Shown here: positions 32,817-42,217 of the stretch, one piece after another | Layout of the letters: each line of letters begins with the position of its first letter | Position numbering within the stretch: the first letter of the stretch is position 1 | NCBI RefSeq assembly: GCF_000812565.1 | Contig: NZ_JTAM01000066.1 | Span: 1-63,621 of the forward strand | DNA from: Flammeovirga sp. OC4 | Lineage (GTDB): Bacteria; Bacteroidota; Bacteroidia; Cytophagales; Flammeovirgaceae | Length of the DNA: 63,621 nucleotides | Reading direction: 5' to 3' | Notes under the pieces: model-generated | Told to the model about the DNA's origin: nothing | What the model saw: the letters and a program-made list of their open reading frames with translations, nothing else | The model's database searches: none | Position numbers and translations under genes: made by a program

Positions 32817-35800
32817 ATGCCATTGATGTTTGATTCATCAAAATCTCGAGCTATACTCATAGGTATAGGTACTTTCTTAAAAGACGATGATCTTCATAGA
32901 CGTGAGCATGTTTATAAAGATATCAGCTTATTAAGAGATACATTAACCGACACTCAGATTCTTGGAATTCACGAAAGAGATATTGTTTCTTTGGTTGATT
33001 CAGAAGGAAATACAATGATTAAAGAACGTATTGCTGAAGTAGCCGATGCTACTCAGGATACATTGATTTTATTTTACTCCGGATACCTCATTGAAAGAAA
33101 AGGTAAATTGATTCTTTCTTCTCCACATACTACTATTAATCAATGCCATATTAATGGTATACCATTAAGCGAAGTGTTGGAGATCATTGATGAATCTGAA
33201 GCTAAACGTGTCTTCTTAATTTTAGATGCTGACTACAGAAGAGCTAAAAAGTCAGATCAAAATACTGACCCTTCTACGATAAAAGAACTTCTGCCAACAG
33301 GCCCAAAGAAAACATATATTGTATCTGAATTCGGAAATGTTAATTCTAACCAAACTATCGCTTCTGAATTAACGGACCTATTCCAAACAGGAATTGAGGA
33401 AGAAAGAGAAGTATTGACGCTCAATGATGTCAAAAAGCATTTTAGTAAGGAATCATCTCTTCGTGAAGTATTATTTATCACCAACGAAGAAGGTGATATT
33501 CCAATATGTTTAAATAAGAGATTTTCTAAAGCAAAAAAGCTAAGAACAGAAATTGAAGATAAATTCAATGATAAGAAGTTCGAGGAAGCTTTACCTTTAC
33601 TAAAAGAAGGTATTGAACTCTTTGAAAATGACGATGAGTTCAATAATATGGCTACTTTCATCGAAACGTTGCATCAAGCTGATCAAATGTTTACGAATGA
33701 AAGTTATGATGCGGCAAAGAACAGGTACCAAGCAGCTTGGGAAATTATTAATGAAGACACTGCTTACAAAGGGATCATTAAGTCATTAGAAAAAATAGCT
33801 GATATTCAATATGACAATGAAGACTTTGAAGCTTCTAAACAAACATATACTGAATTATTGAAGTATGATTCAACAAATGGATTATACAACGATAAAGTCA
33901 ATTACTGCGATAATGAATTGAAGTTTACCTCTCATATTGACTTGGGAGATAAAGCTTATTTTGAAAATAAATTTACCATCGCAAAAGAGCATTACAGTAA
34001 AGCTTTAAAATATAGAAAAGACCCTGTAGTACTCCGTAGAAAAGAAGAATGTGATAAAATCTTATCTCGTGAGGAAAAACTGAGAGAAGAGATTAAGGCT
34101 GAACTTCAAGAAGAAATCAAGAAAGACCTTGATAAAGAAGTAGAAGAGCAAATCAAAAACAAAGAGACAGAATTAAAAGAACAATTAAGATCTCAAATTG
34201 AAAACGAGCTTTCTTCTTCCTTAATGCCTAAAGCAAAAGATGAAGTAACACAAGAGCTGGAAACCACAATCTGGAAAAAAACAGCTATTTGGAATAGTAT
34301 AGAGGGGTATCAATTCTATCTTTCTATGTTCCCAGAAGGACACTTTATCGATAAAGCTAACCAACGAATTGATCAAATTCACAAGAAGACTTTAGCAAAG
34401 AAAATGGAGGAAATCACTCCTATTCCCCCTGTTCAAGTCATTGATAAAAAGGAAACAAAGAAAGAAGAACTTAATATAGATAGAGCACTTCTAATGGACC
34501 TTAGAATGGAACCAATAGAAGATATTCTAGCCAAAATTGAAGAAGCAAGAGGCCTAAAAGGTGAAGTGTTGCTTTGGAAAGACAACGAACGTATTCTGCT
34601 TGAAAGAAATGAAGAAGAAAATGAATACGTTGCACCAATTCCCTCTCCTGTCATTTCTGAACTAGATGAGGTGATGAATGAGGCGATCAAAGAGTTGGAG
34701 GAAGAAGAAGAAACAACACCTTCGGATAAAGTAGAAATTGAAACAGATACTGAAACAGTTGTTCAAGCAGAGGAAACTGAAGTCACTTTTGCTGAAACAG
34801 AAATCAATGAAGTTTCATCAGATTCTTTCTCACTCGAAGAAGCACAACAGTTATCCGAAGCTGCTCAGAAAAATGCTGATGATGTCACAGATGATTTGAT
34901 TACGGAAGAAGTTGTAGAGCTTTCTGATACTACATCTTCATCGGTTGTATCATCAACTCCTACTGAAAGTAATGCACTTGAAGAATTAGGTGAAGAAGAA
35001 TTATGGAGTCGTGCTGAAAAATTGAATACCAAAGACGGGTATTTAGAATACATCAACTTCACAAAAACTGCTGATCAAATTGCAGAGGCTTATTACAGAA
35101 TCAATAAGATTGACCAAGGTGAAACTCCTGAAATCACTTTCAATGAGGTAGCACCTCCAACAATTGAAGAAACAGTTATTGAAGAGCCTGAGGCAGTTGA
35201 AGAACCTGTTCAAACAGAACCAGAGATTGAAGCACCTCAAAGCGAAATTGAAGAAACGCCAGTAAATAATTCCGTATTTATAGATGGAATGGATGAAGAG
35301 ACACTTTGGAACACAGCACTTTCTATTAATACAATAGACGCTTACAAAGAATATCTGAACCGTACTGAAGCTAATGATTACTTGGCAGATGCTTATTCTA
35401 ATATCAATACCATTCAAAATGGCGATACTGTAGACAATTCAGCAAGCGAAGAGTTTGAAACGATAGACTTCACTCCTACTTCATTTGATACAGTTGATGA
35501 CAGTGACAGTGCTGATTCATCTTCAGTAGATACACCTGAGGCAGAAGTACCAACTTTCGAAATTGAAGAAATTACATCTAATGAGACGGATTCTAACGAG
35601 ACGTTACAGGAAGGTATTGATTCAATCATCAATGAAGAACCTAGTACTTTAAACGGTTTTGATAACAGTGAAATTTCATCTGTTACCGACACTGCTCCTC
35701 AAGTAGACATTGAAACAGAAACTCAGCCTGAAATCGAAATCCAATCTCCAGTTGACAGTTTATCATTAGAAAACGATGAATTTGAGGTAAATGAGGACGA

Positions 35801-36065
35801 AGAAGATCTTTGGAAAAATACATGTGAGGAAAATACGTTAGGGGCATACTTTAACTACCTTAACCTTACAACCCAGAAGAAATACTGGAAAGAAGCCAAA
35901 GATAAAATTAGTTCCTTAAAAAATGATTCTCAAGCCAAAGAGGAAGACGATTGGAACCGTGCACAAGAAATAGATACTATTGAAGGATATAAAACATATA
36001 TCAGAAAATATCCTCTTGGAAATTACTATGCTGCCGCAATGATGCGACTTGGAAAGCTAGAATAA
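32817..36065 (+). CDS. caspase-fold protein lacking the catalytic dyad, with helical and W/Y repeats
   Basis: This is a 1082-residue cytosolic protein. Residues 10 to ~240 follow the caspase/metacaspase (Peptidase_C14) pattern: SRAILIGIGTF, DTLILFYSG, RVFLILDAD and LREVLFITNEEGDIPICL. The usual SGHG is SGYL (Tyr90) and the usual DACHSG is DADYRR (Asp139), so both the His and the Cys are missing. Residues ~240-410 look like TPR-type helices and ~415-475 like a charged coiled coil. Five copies of a ~42-residue W-x-x-A...Y-x-x-Y...A-x-x-I repeat start near 483, 727, 827, 995 and 1042, separated by acidic Glu/Thr/Ser-rich linkers. It is likely a scaffold or regulatory pseudo-protease. I do not know its partner. 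Confidence 0.75.
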   Translation: MPLMFDSSKSRAILIGIGTFLKDDDLHRREHVYKDISLLRDTLTDTQILGIHERDIVSLVDSEGNTMIKERIAEVADATQDTLILFYSGYLIERKGKLILSSPHTTINQCHINGIPLSEVLEIIDESEAKRVFLILDADYRRAKKSDQNTDPSTIKELLPTGPKKTYIVSEFGNVNSNQTIASELTDLFQTGIEEEREVLTLNDVKKHFSKESSLREVLFITNEEGDIPICLNKRFSKAKKLRTEIEDKFNDKKFEEALPLLKEGIELFENDDEFNNMATFIETLHQADQMFTNESYDAAKNRYQAAWEIINEDTAYKGIIKSLEKIADIQYDNEDFEASKQTYTELLKYDSTNGLYNDKVNYCDNELKFTSHIDLGDKAYFENKFTIAKEHYSKALKYRKDPVVLRRKEECDKILSREEKLREEIKAELQEEIKKDLDKEVEEQIKNKETELKEQLRSQIENELSSSLMPKAKDEVTQELETTIWKKTAIWNSIEGYQFYLSMFPEGHFIDKANQRIDQIHKKTLAKKMEEITPIPPVQVIDKKETKKEELNIDRALLMDLRMEPIEDILAKIEEARGLKGEVLLWKDNERILLERNEEENEYVAPIPSPVISELDEVMNEAIKELEEEEETTPSDKVEIETDTETVVQAEETEVTFAETEINEVSSDSFSLEEAQQLSEAAQKNADDVTDDLITEEVVELSDTTSSSVVSSTPTESNALEELGEEELWSRAEKLNTKDGYLEYINFTKTADQIAEAYYRINKIDQGETPEITFNEVAPPTIEETVIEEPEAVEEPVQTEPEIEAPQSEIEETPVNNSVFIDGMDEETLWNTALSINTIDAYKEYLNRTEANDYLADAYSNINTIQNGDTVDNSASEEFETIDFTPTSFDTVDDSDSADSSSVDTPEAEVPTFEIEEITSNETDSNETLQEGIDSIINEEPSTLNGFDNSEISSVTDTAPQVDIETETQPEIEIQSPVDSLSLENDEFEVNEDEEDLWKNTCEENTLGAYFNYLNLTTQKKYWKEAKDKISSLKNDSQAKEEDDWNRAQEIDTIEGYKTYIRKYPLGNYYAAAMMRLGKLE

Positions 36066-36093
36066 TCAGTATCAATACGTTACTCATTATAAA

Positions 36094-36125
36094 TAAGGCC
36101 TTGTTTCTTTCGAAGCAAGGCCTTA
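36094..36125 (+). terminator. intrinsic terminator of the caspase-fold gene
   Basis: A 14-bp stem (36094-36107 with 36112-36125, one G-U pair) with a 4-base loop is followed by CTTTTTG. Confidence 0.85.
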
Positions 36126-36288
36126 CTTTTTGTTAAAAAATATAAGTTTCATTAAAGATTAAATTTACTGATCACCATCATTGGATATTAATAAATATTT
36201 ATGAAAATTATGTATACAAAATCACTAGAAAACGTATTTAATAATAGGAAGTGAAAGTGAATTAACTTAACCAAAAAAGATCAATATT

Positions 36289-37212
36289 ATGGGATTACTA
36301 AATAGAATATTCGTAGCGTTAGATGCATCTAAAAAGGACGTTCCTTTACTAAAACATGCCAATAAATACATCAATGAATCTGAAGCTGAAAAAATTTACT
36401 TCGTTCATGTGCAAGAGTCTTTAGACCTTCCTAAAGAGGTCACAGATAAATACCCCAATATGCTTAGTCCGTTAGATGAATCTATTAGAGTAAGCATGGA
36501 TAAGCTCATTCATGAACATATCCCAAACATAGATAACATTAATCACGAGCTTTTAATTGAAGAGGGTAACCCCGCTGAAACAATCATTAAGCTTGTCAAA
36601 AGGAAACAAGCTGATATTGTTATTCTAGGTAAAGACGGCCAAGGAAAAGGAACGGGTTCTGTTGCAAGAAAGATTGCAAGTTTTGCACCTTGTTCTATTC
36701 TTTTTGCTCCAGAATTACTACAATACGACACAGAACCTAAGGCACTGATCCCAATCAATTTTTCTGAAACAAGTAAAGATACTTTACAACAAGTTGAAGA
36801 AATTGCGGCACACATTCACGATCTCAAATCATTAGCTATCAACTGCTTCCGTATACCCCATGGATATAGTTCAACAGGAAAAAGCTATGATGAAATGGTT
36901 GATATATTAAAAGGTGTTGCTCAAAAGAAACTAGATCATTTTGTTAACAGTGCAATTGATGATCATAATATTGAAACAAAACCAATATTGATTGAGGAAG
37001 ACGAAACTACTGCAGATGCAATCTACAAAGCAGCAAAAGATGAAAATGCCGATATGATTATAATTGGTTCTAAGAGTAGAACATTTATGGCTTCAATGGT
37101 ACTTGGAAGTACAGCAGAGAAACTGCTACTTTCCAATATCAACATCCCTATCCTTATTTATAAAAATAAAAATCAAACCTTGGATATTTTCAACTTCTTT
37201 GACAGAATTTAA
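36289..37212 (+). CDS. tandem universal stress protein (UspA)
   Basis: This 307-residue protein has two UspA domains, about residues 3-145 and 150-295. The second shows the ATP-binding pattern IIIGSKSRTFMASMVLGSTAEKLL, and the first a similar VILGKDGQGKGTGSVARKI. Both have the hydrophobic start FVALDASKKD / ALIPINFSETSKDT. Two-domain Usp proteins bind nucleotides and are linked to stress and low-energy states; the target is unknown. It is a monocistronic gene with terminators before and after it. Confidence 0.92.
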   Translation: MGLLNRIFVALDASKKDVPLLKHANKYINESEAEKIYFVHVQESLDLPKEVTDKYPNMLSPLDESIRVSMDKLIHEHIPNIDNINHELLIEEGNPAETIIKLVKRKQADIVILGKDGQGKGTGSVARKIASFAPCSILFAPELLQYDTEPKALIPINFSETSKDTLQQVEEIAAHIHDLKSLAINCFRIPHGYSSTGKSYDEMVDILKGVAQKKLDHFVNSAIDDHNIETKPILIEEDETTADAIYKAAKDENADMIIIGSKSRTFMASMVLGSTAEKLLLSNINIPILIYKNKNQTLDIFNFFDRI

Positions 37213-37242
37213 TTAAATAATATTTATAATTGCAAAATTCCT

Positions 37243-37277
37243 AAAAGGTGAGTAGTATTGATGACTACTCACCTTTT
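37243..37277 (+). terminator. intrinsic terminator of the UspA gene
   Basis: A perfect 14-bp stem (37243-37256 with 37264-37277) has a 7-base loop and a T-tract. Confidence 0.9.
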
Positions 37278-37460
37278 TTGTTTATATAATGTTACATAGT
37301 ATTTTTTACACTTATATATATTAGTACATTTTCCGAATAAAAAGGATGAAAAAGATCATCATAATTATAGAAATCTAAATAGCAACTTTATTGATAAAAG
37401 GTTGTTCTTTTGTAATATCAAATTATTCATTATCTCACACACAAAACATTCTTTCATAAT

Positions 37461-39083
37461 ATGGAGATGTTTCTAACGCTACTACAGTCAGACTACGTAG
37501 CATTATTCGCAATTATTGCATTTGGTATTTTATTAGGTAAAATCAGTGTCAAAGGTGTATCCTTTGGATTATCTGCAGTGATTTTTGTGGCCATGTTTTA
37601 TGGTTACCTTATGAATGCATTGGGTTTTGAAGATTTTGCCATACCCGGTATCATTCAAAAAATAGGTTTATTATTATTCATTTTTACGATTGGTATGCAG
37701 GCTGGGCCTTCGTTTTTCGAAGCCTTCAAATCGCAAGGCAGCAAACTAATCATTTTAGCAACACTTTCAGTTGTATCTGGAGGCCTTGTCACTTTTATCT
37801 TAGGGATTACCTTTGATATAGACTTTAAAATCGCAGTAGGTCTATTGACAGGAGCTCTTACTTCAACGCCAGGTCTTGCCGCAGCCATAGAAAGCTCACA
37901 ATCGCCTCTAGCTTCTATTGGTTATGGTATTGCATATCCTTTTGGGGTAATCGGTGTTATTCTTTTCGTAAAATTAGCACCTAAATTCTTTGGCGTCAGT
38001 GTCGAAGAAGCGGAGAAAAAATACGAAGAGGAAGCAACAGCTGATACACCTGACCTTGTCAATAAAAACTTTATTGTCACCAACGATAACGTTCATGGTA
38101 AAACTATCGGTGAGCTGAATATTCGTTTTATGACAAAAGCCAACATCTCACGTGTGATGGAACCTAACACTGAGAGTAAGCCACCAATGAAAGATACAAT
38201 TCTCCATAAAGGAGATTTAGTAAAAGCAGTTGGTACGCAAGAGGCTTTAAAAAGAGTAGAACTGTTGCTTGGTGAACCGACTGATCAGAAAATACCTCGA
38301 TCAGGTATACATGAAATTCGTTGGTTTGTTGTATCGTCAAGAAACATAGTAGGCAAAACTTTAGGTGAACTTGATTTACACAATAACTACTTAGCAACGA
38401 TTACAAGAGTCAGAAGAGCAGGACTAGATTTATCGCCAAGACCTTCTACTCGTTTACGATTTGGAGACAAATTACTAATCTCGTCTACAAAAGGAAACAT
38501 TGTTGGACTTACTGAGCTTTTCGGAGATAGTATTAAAATCGTCCAAACACCAAGCTTCCTGCCTGTTGCTTTGGGTATCATTATCGGTGTTTTATTAGGT
38601 AAACTCGAAGTACCACTTCCGGGTGGCTCGTCTTTCTCACTAGGTCTTACAGGCGGTGTTTTAATGGCTGCTTTAGGACTAAGTAGATTAGGTAAGACAG
38701 GACCTGTAATATGGCACTTACCGAGTAATGCTAATGCGTTATTAAGACAATTTGGACTACTATTATTCCTTACACCTGTTGGTGTGGGAGCAGGTACTAA
38801 ACTTGTCTCTACCATCAGTGAGTATGGATTCCAACTATTTGGCATTGGAGCATTAATTACTTTAATCCCTATGCTAATTGTTACAATTGTAGGTCACGTA
38901 TTCTTTAAGGTTAATTTCTTATCGTTAATGGGTGCCTTAACTGGAGGCATGACGTCTACTCCTGGTCTTAGTGCTATGGATAATATGACGGAAAGTGACG
39001 CCCCACAAGTTGCATATGCGACGGTTTATCCTTTTGCCTTAGTAGCAATCATTATTGTTGCTCAGATTATCGGAGGATTATAA
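37461..39083 (+). CDS. AspT/YbjL-type transporter with two RCK_C domains
   Basis: This 540-residue inner-membrane protein is made of two hydrophobic halves (about residues 1-180 and 365-540), each with the duplicated signature TGALTSTPGLAAAIES / TGGMTSTPGLSAMD. Between them lie two soluble TrkA-C (RCK_C) domains (about 200-280 and 285-355). This is the aspartate:alanine exchanger layout. YbjL/YidE relatives are of unknown substrate, but dicarboxylates or amino acids are usual guesses. The length is normal for the family. It is convergent with the lipase-like gene, with a shared terminator. Confidence 0.92.
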   Translation: MEMFLTLLQSDYVALFAIIAFGILLGKISVKGVSFGLSAVIFVAMFYGYLMNALGFEDFAIPGIIQKIGLLLFIFTIGMQAGPSFFEAFKSQGSKLIILATLSVVSGGLVTFILGITFDIDFKIAVGLLTGALTSTPGLAAAIESSQSPLASIGYGIAYPFGVIGVILFVKLAPKFFGVSVEEAEKKYEEEATADTPDLVNKNFIVTNDNVHGKTIGELNIRFMTKANISRVMEPNTESKPPMKDTILHKGDLVKAVGTQEALKRVELLLGEPTDQKIPRSGIHEIRWFVVSSRNIVGKTLGELDLHNNYLATITRVRRAGLDLSPRPSTRLRFGDKLLISSTKGNIVGLTELFGDSIKIVQTPSFLPVALGIIIGVLLGKLEVPLPGGSSFSLGLTGGVLMAALGLSRLGKTGPVIWHLPSNANALLRQFGLLLFLTPVGVGAGTKLVSTISEYGFQLFGIGALITLIPMLIVTIVGHVFFKVNFLSLMGALTGGMTSTPGLSAMDNMTESDAPQVAYATVYPFALVAIIIVAQIIGGL

Positions 39084-39102
39084 ATAATAACCATATAAAT
39101 AA

Positions 39103-39142
39103 AAATAGCCTCAACTACATTATTTAGTGGTTGAGGCTATTT
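39103..39142. terminator. bidirectional terminator
   Basis: A perfect 13-bp stem (39103-39115 with 39130-39142) with a 14-base loop and A/T tracts on both sides lies between convergent genes. Confidence 0.85.
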
Positions 39143-39146
39143 CTAT

Positions 39147-39983
39147 TTATCTCTTTTCAATAAAACTGAGGATCTCTGACAACACCTCTGCTTTGATTTT
39201 CTCATTGTGCATTTCATGCCTTAAACCTTCCCATATTTTGAAGGTAATATTTTCAGAAGGTGCCTTATTTGCAAATTCTTCAGAAGCTTTATATGATGTG
39301 ATATTATCATCATCTCCATGCATCAATAAAGTATTTACTTTCAATTGTCCTGCATTTTCGATCGCCCATTCACCGGCTTCTTTTACACCAAAATAGAGTG
39401 CCGTACAAATCTTATTGTGAACCAAAGGGTCTTTTACATACACCTCTCCCACTGTCAAATCAGTTGATAAGTCTGCTGGATTTAACTTTGATGGAATCAC
39501 AAAATCTTTAAAAATACCTCCTATAAACTTCCCTATTTTCTCTTGCCAAGCCGGAGGATCAACTGCCAATCTCAACCAAGGACTTGTCACGATAGCTCCT
39601 TTTAGAAAAGAAGGGTTTTCTTTCAAAAGATAAGAAGAAACAATATTTCCACCCATACTATGGCCATAAAGAAAGACAGGTACATCTGGAAACTTTTCTT
39701 TAATTAAAGAGAGCAGCTCGGTTACATTATACAACACGGCATCATAACTTGGTACAACCCCTCTTTTACCAGGCGTCTTCCCATGTCCTCTTTGGTCATA
39801 ACCTATAAAACCGTAATTATTTTCTGAAAAAAAAGCAGCAACATGAGCATATCTTTCAATATGTTCTCCAAAACCATGAATCATAGCAATTATAGCTTTG
39901 GGCTTTTCATCTTCAGGTAACCAACATTTCCCGTATATATCTATATTATCTACTGTTTGCCAAGAGTATTCAAAAGATTTCAT
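39147..39983 (-). CDS. monoacylglycerol lipase-like alpha/beta hydrolase
   Basis: This 278-residue soluble alpha/beta hydrolase is of the lysophospholipase/monoglyceride lipase type. It shows the oxyanion loop IHGFGEHIERY, the YDQRGHGKTPG strand, the nucleophile elbow YGHSMGGNI, an acid residue in LLMHGDDDNIT and a His in GLRHEMHNE. No signal peptide is present, so it acts in the cytosol, probably on a lipid ester; the substrate is not proven. It stands alone, divergent from yicC across 192 bases. Confidence 0.92.
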   Translation of the reverse strand: MKSFEYSWQTVDNIDIYGKCWLPEDEKPKAIIAMIHGFGEHIERYAHVAAFFSENNYGFIGYDQRGHGKTPGKRGVVPSYDAVLYNVTELLSLIKEKFPDVPVFLYGHSMGGNIVSSYLLKENPSFLKGAIVTSPWLRLAVDPPAWQEKIGKFIGGIFKDFVIPSKLNPADLSTDLTVGEVYVKDPLVHNKICTALYFGVKEAGEWAIENAGQLKVNTLLMHGDDDNITSYKASEEFANKAPSENITFKIWEGLRHEMHNEKIKAEVLSEILSFIEKR

Positions 39984-40175
39984 TTTAATGATTTAGTGAT
40001 TATTTGTATTTCAAAAAATTAGTAAAAGATAATAATTTTTGATGATTTCTAGCCTAACCAATCCTTTTTCATGGTTTAAAAGTTATAATTAGTAATATTA
40101 TTCTTTTGTATAATAATAAGGTAAGGAGAATAGAGTATATTTACAGAAGTTTTTTTTAAAGTATAAAACTCACCT

Positions 40176-41054
40176 ATGATACAATCGATGACTGGCTTCG
40201 GCCAAGTAGCAATAGAAAACGAGCATTTCAGTGCTTCAATAGAAATTAAAACTCTTAATTCTAAGAATGCTGATTGCAATATTAAAATGTCATCAACTTT
40301 TTCAGACAAGGAAATTGAGTTAAGAAATTTATTAAGTTCAAAACTTCAAAGAGGTAAAATTCTTCTGATATTGAATTATGTTTCTAAACGCTCTGAAAGT
40401 TTAACGGCTTCGCTAAATACAGAAGTGATCAAAAGTTATTACAATAGCTTAAAGAGCATTTCTGAAGATTTAGATACGGACTCTAATAATCTTTTGGAAA
40501 TAGTTATGAACATGCCTGAGGTTTTTTCGAAGGAAAACCAAGAGGATATTACCAAAGAAGATTGGCCAATTATCAATGATGCTATTTTAGAGGCAATTTC
40601 TAAAACAATAGAATTTAGAACAGAGGAAGGTAATGCTTTAGAACAAGCACTGAGAGGTGCCATAGTGAAGATTACTGAATACCTTGAGAAAGTAGTAGAG
40701 TTAGACCCTCAAAGAATTGAGCGATTAAAAGAGCGATTGAGAAATCAAATTGCTGAGTTTGAGAACAACGAAAACTTTGATGCCAATAGATTTGAGCAAG
40801 AATTGATTTTCTACATTGAAAAATTAGATATCAACGAGGAAAAAGTAAGACTTTCTCAACACTTAAAATACTTTATTCAGACTTTAGAGCAACCAAAATC
40901 AAACGGTAAAAAACTTGGTTTTATTGCACAGGAGATCGGTAGAGAAATTAATACAATAGGTTCTAAAGCTAACGATGTCGATATTCAAAAAATTGTGGTG
41001 AATATGAAAGACGAGTTGGAAAAAATTAAAGAACAGAATCTAAATATTCTATAA
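40176..41054 (+). CDS. YicC family protein
   Basis: This 292-residue protein opens with the hallmark MIQSMTGFGQ and ends with NTIGSKANDVDIQKIVVNMKDELEKIKEQNLNIL. Both ends are conserved across YicC proteins, which have been shown in some bacteria to be endoribonucleases; the targets are not known here. The central part is helical and charged. It is convergent with galE, with a bidirectional terminator between. Confidence 0.96.
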   Translation: MIQSMTGFGQVAIENEHFSASIEIKTLNSKNADCNIKMSSTFSDKEIELRNLLSSKLQRGKILLILNYVSKRSESLTASLNTEVIKSYYNSLKSISEDLDTDSNNLLEIVMNMPEVFSKENQEDITKEDWPIINDAILEAISKTIEFRTEEGNALEQALRGAIVKITEYLEKVVELDPQRIERLKERLRNQIAEFENNENFDANRFEQELIFYIEKLDINEEKVRLSQHLKYFIQTLEQPKSNGKKLGFIAQEIGREINTIGSKANDVDIQKIVVNMKDELEKIKEQNLNIL

Positions 41055-41058
41055 AAAG

Positions 41059-41094
41059 AAAAGGCATTATTCAACAATCAGAATAATGCCTTTT
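41059..41094. terminator. bidirectional terminator
   Basis: A perfect 13-bp stem (41059-41071 with 41082-41094) has a 10-base loop and A/T-tracts on both sides, between yicC and galE. Confidence 0.9.
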
Positions 41095-41121
41095 TTATCG
41101 AACTCAGGTGATTAATGCAGC

Positions 41122-42156
41122 TTATGCATTTCCTTTTCTAATTGCTTGTTCCCATTTCCAAGCAGATTCCATCATCTCATCAATTCCACTTTGAGCCTTC
41201 CAGCCTAAAATTTCATTGGCAATCGTAGTATCTGCCCAAATTTGCTCAACATCTCCTTCCCTACGGTCTACAATTTTATAGTTGACAGGAATGTCATTTA
41301 TTTTTTCAAAAGCATTGATCACTTCTAACACTGAAGAACCTGTTCCTGTACCCAAGTTAAAGAATTCATATCCTTCTTCGTTCTTCTTCTCTATCAAACG
41401 TTCTGCTGCAATAATATGAGCTTTGGCCAAATCAACTACATGAATGTAATCACGAATTGCTGAACCGTCAGGTGTATTGTAATTATCACCGAAAACAGAT
41501 AATTGCTCTCTAAGGCCAATGGCTGTTTGCGTAATAAACGGCACCAAGTTTTGAGGAACTCCTTTTGGTAACTCTCCAATCAATGCTGAAGAATGTGCTC
41601 CTACAGGGTTAAAATAACGGAGTGCTATGGCTTTTATCTCAGGGAAAGCTTTGACCGTATCTCTCAAAATCTCTTCGCAGATCTGTTTTGTATTACCATA
41701 TGGAGATTCAGCAGGTTGCACTTTTGCCGACTCAGTTACAGGCAAATCATCAGGCTGACCATAAACCGTACAAGAAGACGAAAATACCATATTTTCCACC
41801 TTGTACTTCTTCATGCTGTTCAATAAATTGATCAAAGAACAGATATTATTTTGGTAATATTTCAATGGCTCTTTTACGGATTCACCTACTGCTTTAAAAG
41901 CGGCAAAATGAATTACAGAACCGATATTTGGATATTTTTCAAACAAAGCTTCAACACCACTTTCGTTGACTAAATTGAGTTCTTCAAAAAAGGGTCTTTG
42001 GCCTGTTATTTTTTCTATTCTATCAACAACTTCTATTTCTGAGTTGGATAAATCATCAACTATTATTACTTCATAACCTTGATTCTGAAGTTCAACAACT
42101 GTATGAGAACCGATGTAGCCAGTTCCTCCTGTTACTAATACTTGATTTTTTGACAT
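41122..42156 (-). CDS. galE: UDP-glucose 4-epimerase
   Basis: This 344-residue SDR-fold enzyme interconverts UDP-glucose and UDP-galactose for the Leloir pathway and polysaccharide precursors. Motifs are the NAD-binding GGTGYIGSHTVVEL, the SSSCTVYGQPD segment with the catalytic Ser, YGNTKQ (Tyr and Lys) and the substrate loop YFNPVGAHSSALIGELPKG. The length is normal. It is monocistronic, ends 62 bases from its convergent partner yicC, and its ATG follows the subtilase stop by 61 bases. Confidence 0.96.
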   Translation of the reverse strand: MSKNQVLVTGGTGYIGSHTVVELQNQGYEVIIVDDLSNSEIEVVDRIEKITGQRPFFEELNLVNESGVEALFEKYPNIGSVIHFAAFKAVGESVKEPLKYYQNNICSLINLLNSMKKYKVENMVFSSSCTVYGQPDDLPVTESAKVQPAESPYGNTKQICEEILRDTVKAFPEIKAIALRYFNPVGAHSSALIGELPKGVPQNLVPFITQTAIGLREQLSVFGDNYNTPDGSAIRDYIHVVDLAKAHIIAAERLIEKKNEEGYEFFNLGTGTGSSVLEVINAFEKINDIPVNYKIVDRREGDVEQIWADTTIANEILGWKAQSGIDEMMESAWKWEQAIRKGNA

Positions 42157-42217
42157 TTTATTTAAAAATTAATCTTGAGATGATTTGACCTATAGTTCTA
42201 ACTCTAAAGAAATCAAA

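Noticed and set aside
32827-33520. Active metacaspase
   Set aside because: The catalytic His and Cys positions hold Tyr and Asp, so peptidase activity is not supported even though the fold pattern is good.
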